From positions 94,898 to 158,897 of the forward strand of contig JADZDM010000006.1 of assembly GCA_020851035.1 (NCBI GenBank): 64,000 bases of DNA, in the 5' to 3' direction. Positions 26,180 through 35,059 of the stretch are shown piece by piece. Within the stretch, counting starts at the first letter, position 1; every line of letters starts with the position of its first letter. This DNA is from Gemmatimonadaceae bacterium. Lineage in GTDB: Bacteria > Gemmatimonadota > Gemmatimonadetes > Gemmatimonadales > Gemmatimonadaceae. The notes below the pieces were generated by a model that made no database searches, was not told the DNA's origin, and saw only the letters and a list, made by a program, of their open reading frames with translations. The translations under genes were made by a program, and so were the position numbers.

Positions 26180-28198
26180 TCACCACCCGCCGCCGCCACC
26201 TCCGCCGGAGCTGCCGCCGCCACTGCTGCTGCTGCCTCCCCCGCTCGAGCTGCTCGGTGCGGACACGCCACTCGACATCGCGCCCACCGCCGACCCGAAG
26301 GCCACCGTCGCGCCCGCGCCGCTGAAGCCGCCGCCGCCGCCGAAGCCGCCGAACGACCCACCACCCGACCCGCCGCCCGACGCGCCCGAGCCCTGACTGG
26401 CGACGCCGATGCCGCTGCCAGAACGGTCCGCGTCCTGGCCACCGAAGGCCCGGAACCACTTGTCGACGTGTCGCCCGAGCCCGAACGCGAGCAGGTAGGG
26501 GTACCAGCGGTCGTCCAGGGCAGGCGCGGGCTTCCGCAGCTCGACCCGGCAATACTCCCGCGCCGAGGCGAGCGTCTTGCGGAGCAGCAGCCGCTCGCGC
26601 GTGACGAGCGAGCGCGCGCCGTTGAACACGGAGCGCCAGGCGGCGACCAGCAGCACAGCCAACCCCACGGATGCGACGAGGCCGAGCATCCCGAATCCCG
26701 TCGCGAGGCCCCAGCAGAGCGCGCCGGTGAGGAGCGCCAGCGGGAGCAGGACGCGCACAAGGTGCCGCCCGGGGCGGACCACGCGCCGTCGCCAGAACGC
26801 GGCCTGCAGACGCGCGAAGAGGAAGCCGGGCACACCCGCGAGTGCGAGCGTCAGCAGCGCCAGCACGGCGTCGGCCTGCCGCGTGACGATCGTCAGCAGG
26901 ATCAGCACGACACCCGTCAGGCACATCGCCAGCGTGAGTGGCCACCGTCGCGGCTGCGCGGCCGTCGTCGTCGCCATCCCGGACATGTGCGTGAACTGCT
27001 CCTCCAGCGGCCGGCGGATGATGGAGGACGGATCGAAGCCCTTGCTCTTGTAGCGCTCCCGGATGTCGTCGGTGCTGGTGGTCGTCTCATCCGGCCGGAA
27101 GAAGGCATCCACCAGTGACCGTTCGTATCCCTGGAGCGCGCCGCGGGGCACCAGCAGCTCGAGATGTAGCACGTGGCGCGCCGTCCAGCGCCCGCCCGAC
27201 GATTCGACCCGGCTCCCCAGCTTCTTCTCGGTTACGAGTCGCGCCAGGACGGCCGAGACCTCAGCCGGTCCCACCTGCTCATCCCAGATGTAGCCCACGA
27301 GTTCCGGTCGGTACGGGAGGACGTGTGTCTCGAGCCAGGCCCGGTCGATGCTGCCCAGTGGCGTGAGCGGCACGAACCGACCGGCCGCCACCTCGGCTCG
27401 CACGAGCTGTGTGGTCATCACGACGATCACGAGCAGCACGGCCGCCGCGAGCCCGAGCCGCAGCGGGAGTGCCGGGCTTCGACGCACCGCCGAGGGGAGG
27501 CCGGCCGCGCGCCAGGCAAGCGGGATGTTCACGACGTATGCGACGCCCGGCTGGAGCACGGGCTGCCGGAAGGTGCCGGTGAATCCGTCGGGCGTGCGCC
27601 AGGCCGGGTCGACGCGCAGTGTGAGGTCGAAGTTCGCGATCGTGCCTGCCCGGTCGCGAAAGGCGAACTCGTGGTCGAGCCGGTAGCGTGACCCTTCGGA
27701 GACGAGGATGTCCGCGTATTCGTACTCGAGCACATACGTGATCTTCGTGTTCAGGAACGGCGGGTCGCCGGGCAGCCGGCTGCGCCAGCGGAGTGTCCGG
27801 CCCCCGGTCATCTCGTAGCCGTCGACGTCGTCGAGCGCCCCCTCGCGCATCGGCACCTCGGCGCCGGTGAGGCTGTCCACGCGCAGGATGCGCCGGAAGG
27901 CGAAGCGCTGCCCCTGCCGCAGGTCGAAGCGTCGCTCGCCGCCGTTCCAGTCTCCGGTGAAGAGCATCTCCTGCCGTTCGCGGACGAACAGGGTCCCGGT
28001 GCTGTCGAGCCGGGCCTCGACGGAGAAGGCGGTCCAGTCCAGGCTCTTCGCCGCCTGGGGAGACGCCGGGGCGGCGGCCAGCACGAACGCGGCCGCGAGC
28101 GCCGCGGCGCGCCGGCAGAGGGCCGCCAGAAATCCGGTGACAGCCAGAAATCCGGTGACAGTGCACCAATTCTCTAAGAATGAGTGCACTGTCACCAC
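26180..28198 (-). CDS. DUF2207 predicted membrane protein with Gly/Ser-rich tail
   Basis: Up to 672 residues. An exported N-terminal beta domain (WNGGERRFDLRQGQRFAFRR, LNTKITYVLEYEYAD, FRDRAGTIANFDLTLRV) is the typical DUF2207 domain. It is followed by membrane helices near residues 245-260 and 430-500, a cytoplasmic stretch between them, and an extremely Gly/Ser-rich tail (GGGSFGGFGGGGGF) common in this family. The function is unknown. The start is odd: the signal-peptide core (ALAAAFVLAAAPASPQA) has no ATG before it, and the only GTG codons (28198, 28195, 28189) lie inside the repeat cluster. A CTG at 28129 is the only nearer option. The TGA stop also lies in a GGTGAC sequence of the repeat type. 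Confidence 0.85.
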   Translation of the reverse strand: MVTVHSFLENWCTVTGFLAVTGFLAALCRRAAALAAAFVLAAAPASPQAAKSLDWTAFSVEARLDSTGTLFVRERQEMLFTGDWNGGERRFDLRQGQRFAFRRILRVDSLTGAEVPMREGALDDVDGYEMTGGRTLRWRSRLPGDPPFLNTKITYVLEYEYADILVSEGSRYRLDHEFAFRDRAGTIANFDLTLRVDPAWRTPDGFTGTFRQPVLQPGVAYVVNIPLAWRAAGLPSAVRRSPALPLRLGLAAAVLLVIVVMTTQLVRAEVAAGRFVPLTPLGSIDRAWLETHVLPYRPELVGYIWDEQVGPAEVSAVLARLVTEKKLGSRVESSGGRWTARHVLHLELLVPRGALQGYERSLVDAFFRPDETTTSTDDIRERYKSKGFDPSSIIRRPLEEQFTHMSGMATTTAAQPRRWPLTLAMCLTGVVLILLTIVTRQADAVLALLTLALAGVPGFLFARLQAAFWRRRVVRPGRHLVRVLLPLALLTGALCWGLATGFGMLGLVASVGLAVLLVAAWRSVFNGARSLVTRERLLLRKTLASAREYCRVELRKPAPALDDRWYPYLLAFGLGRHVDKWFRAFGGQDADRSGSGIGVASQGSGASGGGSGGGSFGGFGGGGGFSGAGATVAFGSAVGAMSSGVSAPSSSSGGGSSSSGGGSSGGGGGGGW

Positions 28199-28381
28199 AT
28201 TTCCGCCGAGTGCACTGTCACCACATTTCCGCCGAGATATGAGCGCACTGTCACCGTATCACCTGTCACCGTATTACCTCGAGATATGAGTGCACTGTCA
28301 CCACATTTCCTGTCACCACATTTCCGTTGTCACCACATTTCCGTGTCACCACATTTCCGCTGAGTGCACTGTCACCGTATT
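28127..28381. repeat. Dispersed repeat cluster D, the largest, with a 43-bp near-palindrome
   Basis: Core GGTGACAGTGCAC at 28154-28166 faces GTGCACTGTCACC at 28184-28196; the 17-base loop is itself partly complementary (ATTCT / AGAAT). Further reverse cores start at 28210, 28290 and 28364, a near copy lies at about 28243, and echoes GTCACCACATTTCC or GTCACCGTATT occur between them. On the DUF2207 side an 18-bp unit (CCAGAAATCCGGTGACAG) is duplicated. The outer flanking bases differ by arm (ACATTTCCG, GTATT), as if each core captured and multiplied its local neighbour. The cluster separates the DUF2207 and DUF2200 genes. Confidence 0.92.
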
Positions 28382-28740
28382 TCCCGGGGTTGCCCGCGCA
28401 GGATCTTCTCCATCACCCTGCCGCGGGCGAGTTCGTCGATGAGCTTGTCCAGCTGCCGGATGCGGCGCATCAGCGGGTCCTCCACCGCCTCCACGCGCAC
28501 GCCGCATACGGCCCCCGTGATCAGGGCGCTGTTGGGATGCATCGCCGGCGCCTGCTCGAAGAAGGCCCTGAAGTCGGTGCGGCGCTCGAGCTGGTCCCGC
28601 AGTCCGGCGTCGTCGTAGCCCGTGAGCCAGCAGATGATGCGATCGACCTCGGCTTTCGTGCGGCCCTTTCGCTCCGCCTTGTTCACGTACGCCGGGTAGA
28701 CCGACGCGAAGGGCATCGAGAAGATCCGGTGTTCGGCCAT
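28372..28740 (-). CDS. DUF2200 family protein
   Basis: 122 residues from ATG 28740. It matches the DUF2200 family along its length: [80 protein letters not shown] and [18 protein letters not shown]. The function of the family is unknown; it is soluble and cytoplasmic. The usual end (EKILR plus one or two residues) is extended here by GQPREIR, because the stop codon TGA is the one inside the repeat motif CGGTGACAGTGCAC. This suggests the repeat arrived at, or spread from, the gene end. Confidence 0.9.
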   Translation of the reverse strand: MAEHRIFSMPFASVYPAYVNKAERKGRTKAEVDRIICWLTGYDDAGLRDQLERRTDFRAFFEQAPAMHPNSALITGAVCGVRVEAVEDPLMRRIRQLDKLIDELARGRVMEKILRGQPREIR

Positions 28741-28822
28741 GGGACGCCTCCTGGACAGGTGTGCAGCGAGTGAGGGTACCGCCCGCCGGACGTTCGAGGC
28801 AGCGCGGGAAGTCGCGGCCCGC

Positions 28823-30208
28823 CTACTTCCGCGCGAACGAGCGCAGTCCCTGGTGCAGGTACACCGGCTGTCCTGCGGCGTCGCGCACGATCGTGAAGAC
28901 GCGCACCTGACCTCCGGGCGCGGTGACCTGGAGCTTCTCGGAGCCCACGAGCCGGGCGGGGAGCGCCGTGGTGCCCTGCACGAACACGAGTGCCCCATCG
29001 CGCTCGGCGAGAGCCACCGACACCGCTCCCATGGCGTACGTGCCGGCGAGCTGCTGCCGTTCCACCGCCGTCGCCTCGCGCGCCGGCGCGGACGGGGGCG
29101 CAGGCGGCGGCGCGATCCCCGCCACGCGCGATGCGACGGCATCGATCACCCCGTTCATCGGCGCACCGCCGCGGTTGTCCACCAGCACCACCGACAGCCT
29201 GCGATCGGGGAACATGACGACCTGTGCATCGAAGCCCGTGATCGCACCGCCATGCTGCCAGACGCGCTCACGCCCGCGCGTCCCGATCACCAGGCCGTAG
29301 CCGTACTTCGAGGTCGGGTCGGCGGGCATCACCTGATACCCGGTTGTCATGCGCCGCACGGCGGCCGTGTCGAGCACACGCGCACCATCGAGCATCCCGC
29401 CATCCATCAGCATGCGCGTGAACTGCGCCACCTCGGCCGCGCTGGCCATGAGGAAGCCGGCCGCCCATTGCGCCGTGTTCTCGGTGTAGGGCCGCACCAC
29501 CGTCGGCGCACCGTTCCCGGAGGCCAGGTGCCCCTGCGAGAAGTCACGTGTCATCGCCTCCAGCGGGCGGAACGTGGCGTGTGGCATGTTCGCCTTCTTC
29601 AGCACCAGTCGGTCCACCAGCGCGGCGTAGCGCGCCTTCCCCGCCACCTCGGCCACGTACCCCGCCATGGAGAAGGCGGGATTCGAGTACGAGAGCACGC
29701 GACCCGGCTCGGTGAAGAGGAGCGTGTCCGTCACGACGCGGAACACTTCGCCCAGGGCACCCTCGCCCATCCGGCCGTACGCGACGGCGTTGTCGAGCCA
29801 GCCGGCCGAGTGCGTCAGCAGCTGGTGCGTGCTGACCATGCCCACGCGCTTGCCGGTGAGTTCCGGTACGTAGGCCTGGATCGGCGCCATGAGGTCGACT
29901 GTCCCCTCGGCCGCCAGCTGCGAGAGCGTGGCCGCCGTGAACATCTTCGTCACCGAGCCGACGCGAAACAGCGTCCGTGTGGTGACGGGGCGTCGCGTCT
30001 CGGCGTCGGCCACTCCGTACACTCCCGCATAGGCGAGCTGTCCGTCCACCACCACGGCGAGTTGCGCGCCGGGCGTCCCGGTCCGCGCCATCTCGCGCTG
30101 CACCAGCGAGTCGATCGAGGCCGCCCAGTCTGGCCGGGTCGAGGACGGCTGTGCGATCGCGAGCGCGGGAACGGTCAGCGCCAGGCAGAGGGAGCGAAAC
30201 GTGGTCAT
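28823..30208 (-). CDS. Secreted beta-lactamase-fold serine hydrolase (class C / esterase type)
   Basis: 461 residues from ATG 30208 with a signal peptide ([15 protein letters not shown]). Catalytic motifs are S85-V-T-K88 (VGSVTKMF), Y174-S-N (LSYSNPAFS) and a late WQHGGAITG in place of KTG. The fold belongs to the class C beta-lactamase, DD-peptidase and esterase group; substrate is not predictable. The C-terminal 100 residues ([20 protein letters not shown] and onward) form a separate lipocalin-like beta domain common in these enzymes. Periplasmic or extracellular. It is monocistronic, with a 389-base gap upstream to a divergent gene. Confidence 0.92.
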   Translation of the reverse strand: MTTFRSLCLALTVPALAIAQPSSTRPDWAASIDSLVQREMARTGTPGAQLAVVVDGQLAYAGVYGVADAETRRPVTTRTLFRVGSVTKMFTAATLSQLAAEGTVDLMAPIQAYVPELTGKRVGMVSTHQLLTHSAGWLDNAVAYGRMGEGALGEVFRVVTDTLLFTEPGRVLSYSNPAFSMAGYVAEVAGKARYAALVDRLVLKKANMPHATFRPLEAMTRDFSQGHLASGNGAPTVVRPYTENTAQWAAGFLMASAAEVAQFTRMLMDGGMLDGARVLDTAAVRRMTTGYQVMPADPTSKYGYGLVIGTRGRERVWQHGGAITGFDAQVVMFPDRRLSVVLVDNRGGAPMNGVIDAVASRVAGIAPPPAPPSAPAREATAVERQQLAGTYAMGAVSVALAERDGALVFVQGTTALPARLVGSEKLQVTAPGGQVRVFTIVRDAAGQPVYLHQGLRSFARK

Positions 30209-30597
30209 CGTGGCGCGTGGTGAGAGGGCGGACGCGGGCTCCTGCGGCAAAGGTATGCGTCGAGCCGTACGATGTGCCCCAGCGCGTGTTTCGCGCCACC
30301 GCCACGACTTGTGTCCACTGCCGCCCGCCCGTACCCGTGCGGCAGTCGCGCCCGACCTCGTACGCATACGCGGATGCGCACGATGCGTGATCACGGCAAT
30401 CGTCCGGCTCGGTATCCGGGGAGTTGACGTCGCGCGTCGCGCATTGCCATCACGCTGGGAATGACAACGTCCCGCAACCGCGGGTGAGCCGGTCCGAGCG
30501 GACGTCGTGTGATGGTGCACAGGGGGACATTCCGGGAACCTCGCGCTGCGGTGGCGCATAGCTCACCGGCTGCCTTCACCCGTTTCTGTGACCACCC
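30209..30597. other. Non-coding gap between divergent genes
   Basis: 389 bases between the starts of the serine hydrolase and the DUF3047 gene. Promoters for both must lie here, but no clear -35/-10 pair, operator or hairpin was found. No frame in it looks like a protein. The GTGACAGTGCAC repeats do not reach this gap. Confidence 0.5.
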
Positions 30598-31296
30598 GTG
30601 ATCCCACTGTTCACACCTCCCTGGATCGCCGTCGCCCTGACGCTGCTGGCCGGCGCCGCCGACACTGGCCGCGTCCCTCGCGGGTGTCAGCACGCGCTGC
30701 TGACCTTTGCCGACGATGGGTTGCCGCGTGCGCTCCCTTCGGGATGGGCCGTCCGTGCAGTCCGTGGGTTCAGGGAGCCGCTCAGCGAGGTGGTCGATTC
30801 CGGTGGTCTCCGATTCCTTCGCCTGTCGGGGACCGGCCGCGCGGCGTTCTTCGTGCGCAGGCTCGAGACGCCGTTGCGATCGACCTCCGGCCGCCTGGGC
30901 TGGACCTGGCGCGTGCCGGTGACGCCCGTTGGTGCGTCCGCCGCGTCCCCCGCGACCGATGATGCGTCCCTGCGCGTCTTCGTCGTCTTCGAGCGGCACG
31001 CCACCTTCGCCCGCGCGCCGCGCGCGCTGTTCTACACCCTCGGCGACGGAGACCCCGCACAGCGCACCGCAGGGCGCGGGGCGGTACAGTCGATCAATGC
31101 CGGTCGTCCCCTGGCGGCGCGACACTGGGTCGATGTCCTGGTCGATCCCGTACGTGACTACGAGCGCATCTGGCGCGCCGCGGCGCCGGCGATCGTCGCG
31201 GTCGGGGTGATGCAGGACACCGACCAGACGGGAAGCGCCGCGGTCGGCGACATGCGTCGCCTCGAATGGACGGACGATGCGACACAGTGCCGGTAG
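30598..31296 (+). CDS. Exported DUF3047 domain protein
   Basis: 232 residues from GTG 30598 with a signal peptide (WIAVALTLLAGAADTG). The body follows the DUF3047 pattern: LPSGWAVRAV, LRFLRLSGTGRAAFFVRRL, TSGRLGWTWRVP, DDASLRVFVVFER, and near the end DYERIWRAAAPAIVAVGVMQ with DTDQTGSAAVGDM. The fold is probably a beta sandwich. The biochemical function is unknown and the location is likely periplasmic. No operon partner: divergent from the serine hydrolase and convergent with the next gene, 56 bases away. Confidence 0.85.
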   Translation: MIPLFTPPWIAVALTLLAGAADTGRVPRGCQHALLTFADDGLPRALPSGWAVRAVRGFREPLSEVVDSGGLRFLRLSGTGRAAFFVRRLETPLRSTSGRLGWTWRVPVTPVGASAASPATDDASLRVFVVFERHATFARAPRALFYTLGDGDPAQRTAGRGAVQSINAGRPLAARHWVDVLVDPVRDYERIWRAAAPAIVAVGVMQDTDQTGSAAVGDMRRLEWTDDATQCR

Positions 31297-31352
31297 TCCG
31301 CTTCGCCTGCTCGTGCCGCACTGCGTCGTGCTGCAGTGGAGCACGTCGCCCT

Positions 31353-32744
31353 TCAGCGGTTGATCACACCGATCCCCTTCAGCCATGCCGCTGCCAGGTC
31401 CGGCCACCCCGACGCCGACAGCCCAGTCTGTCGCAGCCCGAACGCGTGTCCGCCCGTCGCAAAGATGTGGATCTGCGCCGGCACACGCGCGCGGCGCAAG
31501 GCGTCCGCGTAGAGGAGCGAATTCTCCACCGGGTTCATGTCGTCGTCACGGGCGTGGACGAGGAACGTCGGCGGCGTCCGGTCGGTGACGCGGATGCCTG
31601 GATTCGGCCTGAAGTTGCTGTGCCGGTACGCCATCCGCCCGGGATAGAGGACCAGCGCGAAGTCCGGTCGCGAGCTCACGCTGTCGGCGGCATCCACCGG
31701 CGGGTACGTGTGCGAGAATCGCGTGCTGCTCATGATGGCCATGTGCGCGCCGGCCGAGAAACCCAGCACGCCGATGCGGCGGGGATCGATCGCCCATTCG
31801 CGGGCGCGTGATCGCACGAGGCGCATGGCCCGCTGCGCGTCCTGGTGCGCCTGCGGGCACTCGCGGTAGGCACCCACGTGCGCACACGGCACCCGGTACT
31901 TGAGCAGTACGCAGGTCACGCCGTGTGTGGTCAGCCAGTCACACACTTCCGTGCCTTCGATGTCCATGGCGAGCACGTTGAAGCCACCGCCCGGGTACAC
32001 GATGACGGCCGCGCCTGTGGTGCGAGCCGTCGGCGTGTAGAGCGTGATCGTCGGCCGGGTGACGTTCTCGATGTACGAGTACGGCTTGCCGCCGACGAGG
32101 TTCTCCACGCCCGTCCGGGCATCGACGGCGACGTGCACAGCCTCGCCGCCGACGCCGGGTCGTGCGTTTGGCGGGGTGCCTGGCCAGAGGGGGATCTGCG
32201 TGTGGCCCGCGACCGGTTGCCAGCCCGGTTGCGCGATGACGTGGCTGGGCGAGCTGGTGCACAGCGCGAGGGCGAGCAGCATCGCACCGGTGCGAGGGAA
32301 TCGATCAGGCACATCGGGACGTGACCGGGAGTCGGGAGGCACCTGCCGTTGCCTCGCATCTGCACGCCGCGCCAGCGCCAGCGAGCCCGCGGCGAGACTC
32401 GCGCTCCCGATCATCAGTGCGGGCCCGAAGAGCAGGAACTCCTTCACCACGTCCCCGCCCCGGTATGCGGCGCCGGCGGTGATGACGCTGGCGATCGCGA
32501 ACCCACCCAGGGCGCCCCAGCCGGCGAAGCGCGGCAGCGACAGTCGCGACGCACCACGACGGCTCGACAGCACGAGGATGGCCGAAAACGCGATGCCTGC
32601 GATGAAACCGAGCGGGGCGAAGGCGAGCGGGAGCGGCAGATCCGAGTTCACGCCAGGCAGGCGCGCGATGACGAAGCCGATGGCGGATCCGGCGGCGGCC
32701 CAGGTGAGGCTGACGCTCAGTGCAGCACGGAAGCGTCGCCACAT
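31353..32744 (-). CDS. Fusion-like protein: four-helix membrane domain plus alpha/beta-hydrolase (BD-FAE type)
   Basis: One uninterrupted 463-residue frame from ATG 32744. Residues 1-145 are a small membrane protein of a common kind (MWRRFRAALSVSLTWAAAGS, then RFAGWGALGGFAIASVITAG). After a short charged linker comes MLLALALCTSSPSHVIAQ, which looks like the original signal peptide of the hydrolase. The remaining 290 residues are an alpha/beta-hydrolase: VIVYPGGGFNVLAMD (oxyanion loop), GVLGFSAGAHMA (nucleophile Ser), VHARDDDMNPVENS (Asp) and FATGGHAFG (His). It may be a real fusion that lost a stop codon, or two proteins with a second start at ATG 32282 (309 residues). It is translationally coupled (TGATG) to the ankyrin gene upstream. 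Confidence 0.75.
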   Translation of the reverse strand: MWRRFRAALSVSLTWAAAGSAIGFVIARLPGVNSDLPLPLAFAPLGFIAGIAFSAILVLSSRRGASRLSLPRFAGWGALGGFAIASVITAGAAYRGGDVVKEFLLFGPALMIGSASLAAGSLALARRADARQRQVPPDSRSRPDVPDRFPRTGAMLLALALCTSSPSHVIAQPGWQPVAGHTQIPLWPGTPPNARPGVGGEAVHVAVDARTGVENLVGGKPYSYIENVTRPTITLYTPTARTTGAAVIVYPGGGFNVLAMDIEGTEVCDWLTTHGVTCVLLKYRVPCAHVGAYRECPQAHQDAQRAMRLVRSRAREWAIDPRRIGVLGFSAGAHMAIMSSTRFSHTYPPVDAADSVSSRPDFALVLYPGRMAYRHSNFRPNPGIRVTDRTPPTFLVHARDDDMNPVENSLLYADALRRARVPAQIHIFATGGHAFGLRQTGLSASGWPDLAAAWLKGIGVINR

Positions 32745-33292
32745 CACGCGACGCGTGCCCCGAACGACGCGAGCAACGCATCGACGGCTGGATCTCCGCA
32801 GGGATACTCGGCCTCCCGGACTTCCGCGCCAGCCTCCAGCAGCGACTGGATGACGGCCATGTGCCCTGGCTTCGTCTCGTGGACTGCAGCCCACACGGCG
32901 GCCCCCAGCACGGTGCCTCCGTATGCGTTCCGCGCCTCGAGCGCGGCGCCCGCACCGATCAGCACCAGGACCACCGCGGTTTGTCCGCGGTTCGCCGCCC
33001 AGTGCATGGCGTTGAGCCCCGTGCTGCGTCCGCCGTCGGGCGGCACACCAGCACCGATGAGATACTCGACGGTTTCGACCGCACCAACGAACGCGGCGCA
33101 GGTGAGTGCTTCCGCGAGTGCTGCCGCGTGGCCAGCGAAGCACCCGTCGCGGTACAACTGCACCATGCGGGAGTCCGTGTGTCCAGCCGACGTCACGACG
33201 GGCGCGAGGATCGTGAAGCTGCCCTCGCGCAGGTGACCCAGCACGACGTCGCAGCCGACATCAGCGTCAGGCGGGAACGGGAGTTGGTTCAC
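32744..33292 (-). CDS. Ankyrin-repeat protein
   Basis: 182 residues from GTG 33292. At least three ankyrin-like units are seen: AEALTCAAFVGAVETVEYLI, GLNAMHWAANRGQTAVVLVL and LGAAVWAAVHETKPGHMAVI, each followed by a GAG- or EAGA-type turn. No signal peptide. Ankyrin proteins act as protein-binding modules; the partner is unknown. The start codon overlaps the stop of a 49-codon open frame upstream (GTGA), and the stop overlaps the start of the membrane-hydrolase gene by one base, so the three would be translated as a set. Confidence 0.85.
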   Translation of the reverse strand: MNQLPFPPDADVGCDVVLGHLREGSFTILAPVVTSAGHTDSRMVQLYRDGCFAGHAAALAEALTCAAFVGAVETVEYLIGAGVPPDGGRSTGLNAMHWAANRGQTAVVLVLIGAGAALEARNAYGGTVLGAAVWAAVHETKPGHMAVIQSLLEAGAEVREAEYPCGDPAVDALLASFGARVA

Positions 33293-33438
33293 TCAGGATC
33301 CTGTACGGCGGCCCGGGCGCGCCCATCGGCGACGCAGTGCGGCCCACCCGCCGAGCACGGCGAGCGCCCCGTCAGCAGGACGGTGGCAAGGGTGTGCGCC
33401 AGTGCGAAGGTGATGACGAATCGGGCTCTGCGCTGCAT
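33289..33438 (-). CDS. Possible 49-residue membrane peptide
   Basis: ATG 33438 opens a short frame with one hydrophobic segment (FVITFALAHTLATVLLTG) after a basic start (MQRRAR). Its TGA overlaps the GTG of the ankyrin gene by four bases, the arrangement of a coupled gene. There is no similarity I can name. It could instead be the leader region of the ankyrin gene. Low confidence because it is so short. Confidence 0.35.
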   Translation of the reverse strand: MQRRARFVITFALAHTLATVLLTGRSPCSAGGPHCVADGRARAAVQDPE

Positions 33439-33599
33439 GCTGGGTGCGGTCGTGCGTGTCGGCGTGTGGAACCGGGACGAAACAGGTCGCGGCGGGTGAC
33501 GTTCAGCGGACGATACCCCGCGCCCCATCGCGCTGGCAGCCCCGGGCGTGGCGGGCGACGCGTCGATACGTTTCCGGGAACTCAGCGAATGATGCACCC

Positions 33600-34127
33600 G
33601 TGATACGATCCGAGGATGTCGTAGAGCTCTATCAGCACCTGGACCGGCTTGGCGTCGCCATCTGGATCGACGGAGGCTGGGCGGTCGACGCAGTGGTCGG
33701 GCGCCAGACACGCGCGCATGACGACCTCGACATCGCCGTCGAAGCCACGTCGCTTGCCGCGCTGCGACGATTCCTGGAGCAGCGCTCGTTCCGCGACGTC
33801 CCCACCGACGACGCCTCGCCGTGGAACTTCGTGCTTGCCGATCCGGAGGGACGACGGATCGACGTGCACGCCGTGGTCCTCAGCGAACGTGACGGCGTGT
33901 GGGGCGATCCGCTCGATGGGATCGCGTACCCGGCCGGCTCCCTGACGGGCCGAGGCGACATCGCTGGCACGTCCGTCCGCTGCGTGTGCGCGGACGCGTT
34001 GCTGCGGTTCAAGACCAGTTACCCGCCGCGTCCGATCGACCGGGAGGACGTCGCCGAGTTGTGCGCGCTGCTGGACCGTCCGGTGCCTGAGACGCACAGC
34101 CTGGGCGGCTCGGGCGTCGGCGAGTGA
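33600..34127 (+). CDS. Lincosamide/aminoglycoside nucleotidyltransferase-like protein
   Basis: 175 residues from GTG 33600. The nucleotidyltransferase site is clear: VAIWIDGGWAVDAVVG (residues 19-34) followed by RAHDDLDIAVE, whose Asp pair binds metal, and RIDVHAVVL with the third Asp. The length and the GGWAVDA / HDDLDI pattern resemble LnuA-type and related antibiotic nucleotidyltransferases, but also many chromosomal relatives of unknown substrate. It is probably a cytoplasmic nucleotide-transfer enzyme. No resistance island is evident around it. It ends 26 bases from a convergent DinB-like gene. Confidence 0.85.
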   Translation: MIRSEDVVELYQHLDRLGVAIWIDGGWAVDAVVGRQTRAHDDLDIAVEATSLAALRRFLEQRSFRDVPTDDASPWNFVLADPEGRRIDVHAVVLSERDGVWGDPLDGIAYPAGSLTGRGDIAGTSVRCVCADALLRFKTSYPPRPIDREDVAELCALLDRPVPETHSLGGSGVGE

Positions 34128-34153
34128 TCGCCAGCAGGTCGGTGGCTGACGCC

Positions 34154-34648
34154 TCATCGGGCGACGGTGCGCCGGAGCTGGTCCAGGTGATGTACTTCAT
34201 GATCAGCGATGCGCCTCGCGTAGGTGAGCACGGTCGCGTCGCGCCCCGATGTCGTTCCCGTGACTGTCGCGCGACGAGACCAGCCGGCCGCGTCGAGGAG
34301 CCGCACGCGGTCGAGCAGTCTGGCTCGCGCCTCAGAGAACTCTCGCAGTGAGACCCGGAAGCCCTGATCGAGATAGTCCGTCTTCCTGATCCACGTGCGG
34401 GGTGACACATGCCGGATCGTCGGGTGGTCTTCCGTGATCATCCGGTCGATGCAGCGCCCCCACACCGCCGCGCAGGCCCGCAGGTGCGCCACGATGTCGC
34501 GGGCCGACCACTCACCCGCCGCCGGCTGACGCAGAAGCTGCCGATCATCATGCCCACGGACGATCCGGGCGATCTGTGTCGGCGTACTGGCCAGCGTCTC
34601 CAGTACCAGCTCGATTTCGGGCGGAGTGTGCGCTGCGGGCGGTGTCAT
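34154..34648 (-). CDS. DinB-superfamily protein
   Basis: 164 residues. ATG 34648 is preferred over ATG 34654 because an AAGGAG lies seven bases upstream of the former and almost touches the latter. The four-helix DinB/YfiT fold is indicated by IELVLETLASTPTQIARIV, a metal-ligand His in ARDIVAHLRAC, and a C-terminal ADHEVHHLDQLRR with two more His; these three form the usual metal site. Members include thiol transferases (bacillithiol, mycothiol) and damage-inducible proteins; the substrate here is unknown. The gene is convergent with the nucleotidyltransferase gene. Confidence 0.87.
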   Translation of the reverse strand: MTPPAAHTPPEIELVLETLASTPTQIARIVRGHDDRQLLRQPAAGEWSARDIVAHLRACAAVWGRCIDRMITEDHPTIRHVSPRTWIRKTDYLDQGFRVSLREFSEARARLLDRVRLLDAAGWSRRATVTGTTSGRDATVLTYARRIADHEVHHLDQLRRTVAR

Positions 34649-35059
34649 CGCCATGCTCCTTGCGGGACCGCCGGGTCTGGCCAGGACCGCTGCAGTGTGC
34701 TGCAATGCAGACTCCAGAAACGACTCGTGCGCGCCAGCCTGATCACAGTAGCTCCGTGGCCGTGGCGTCAGCAACCCGTGCTGGAGGGAGGACGGCTGTG
34801 CGGATCATGCTCGCCCGTGGCGCGTGACGCACGGCAATCGCGAGAGGCGCGCGGCAGCCGGTTGTGGCTGACGACAGCTACGGACCCGGCTCGTGTGACC
34901 CAACTACCCGAGCTTCGACGCGTCATCGATCAGCGCCAGCGCGAGCAGCGACAGGGACGTCCACGCGCCGATCGCGAAACTGCGCTGCGGCGCGCACCGT
35001 ACGCCCTGCCAGCCCTCGCTCGCTCCCCCGACCGCCCAGCAACTTCCTGGTGCCCACGC
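34649..35059. other. Gap of about 410 bases between the DinB-like and DUF4386 genes
   Basis: The two neighbours diverge, so this region should contain both promoters. I see no convincing gene, repeat or hairpin. A short minus-strand frame (FAIGAWTSLSLLALALIDDA near 34920-34990) is hydrophobic but has no good start. It may be a decayed gene end, and I do not call it. Confidence 0.4.
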
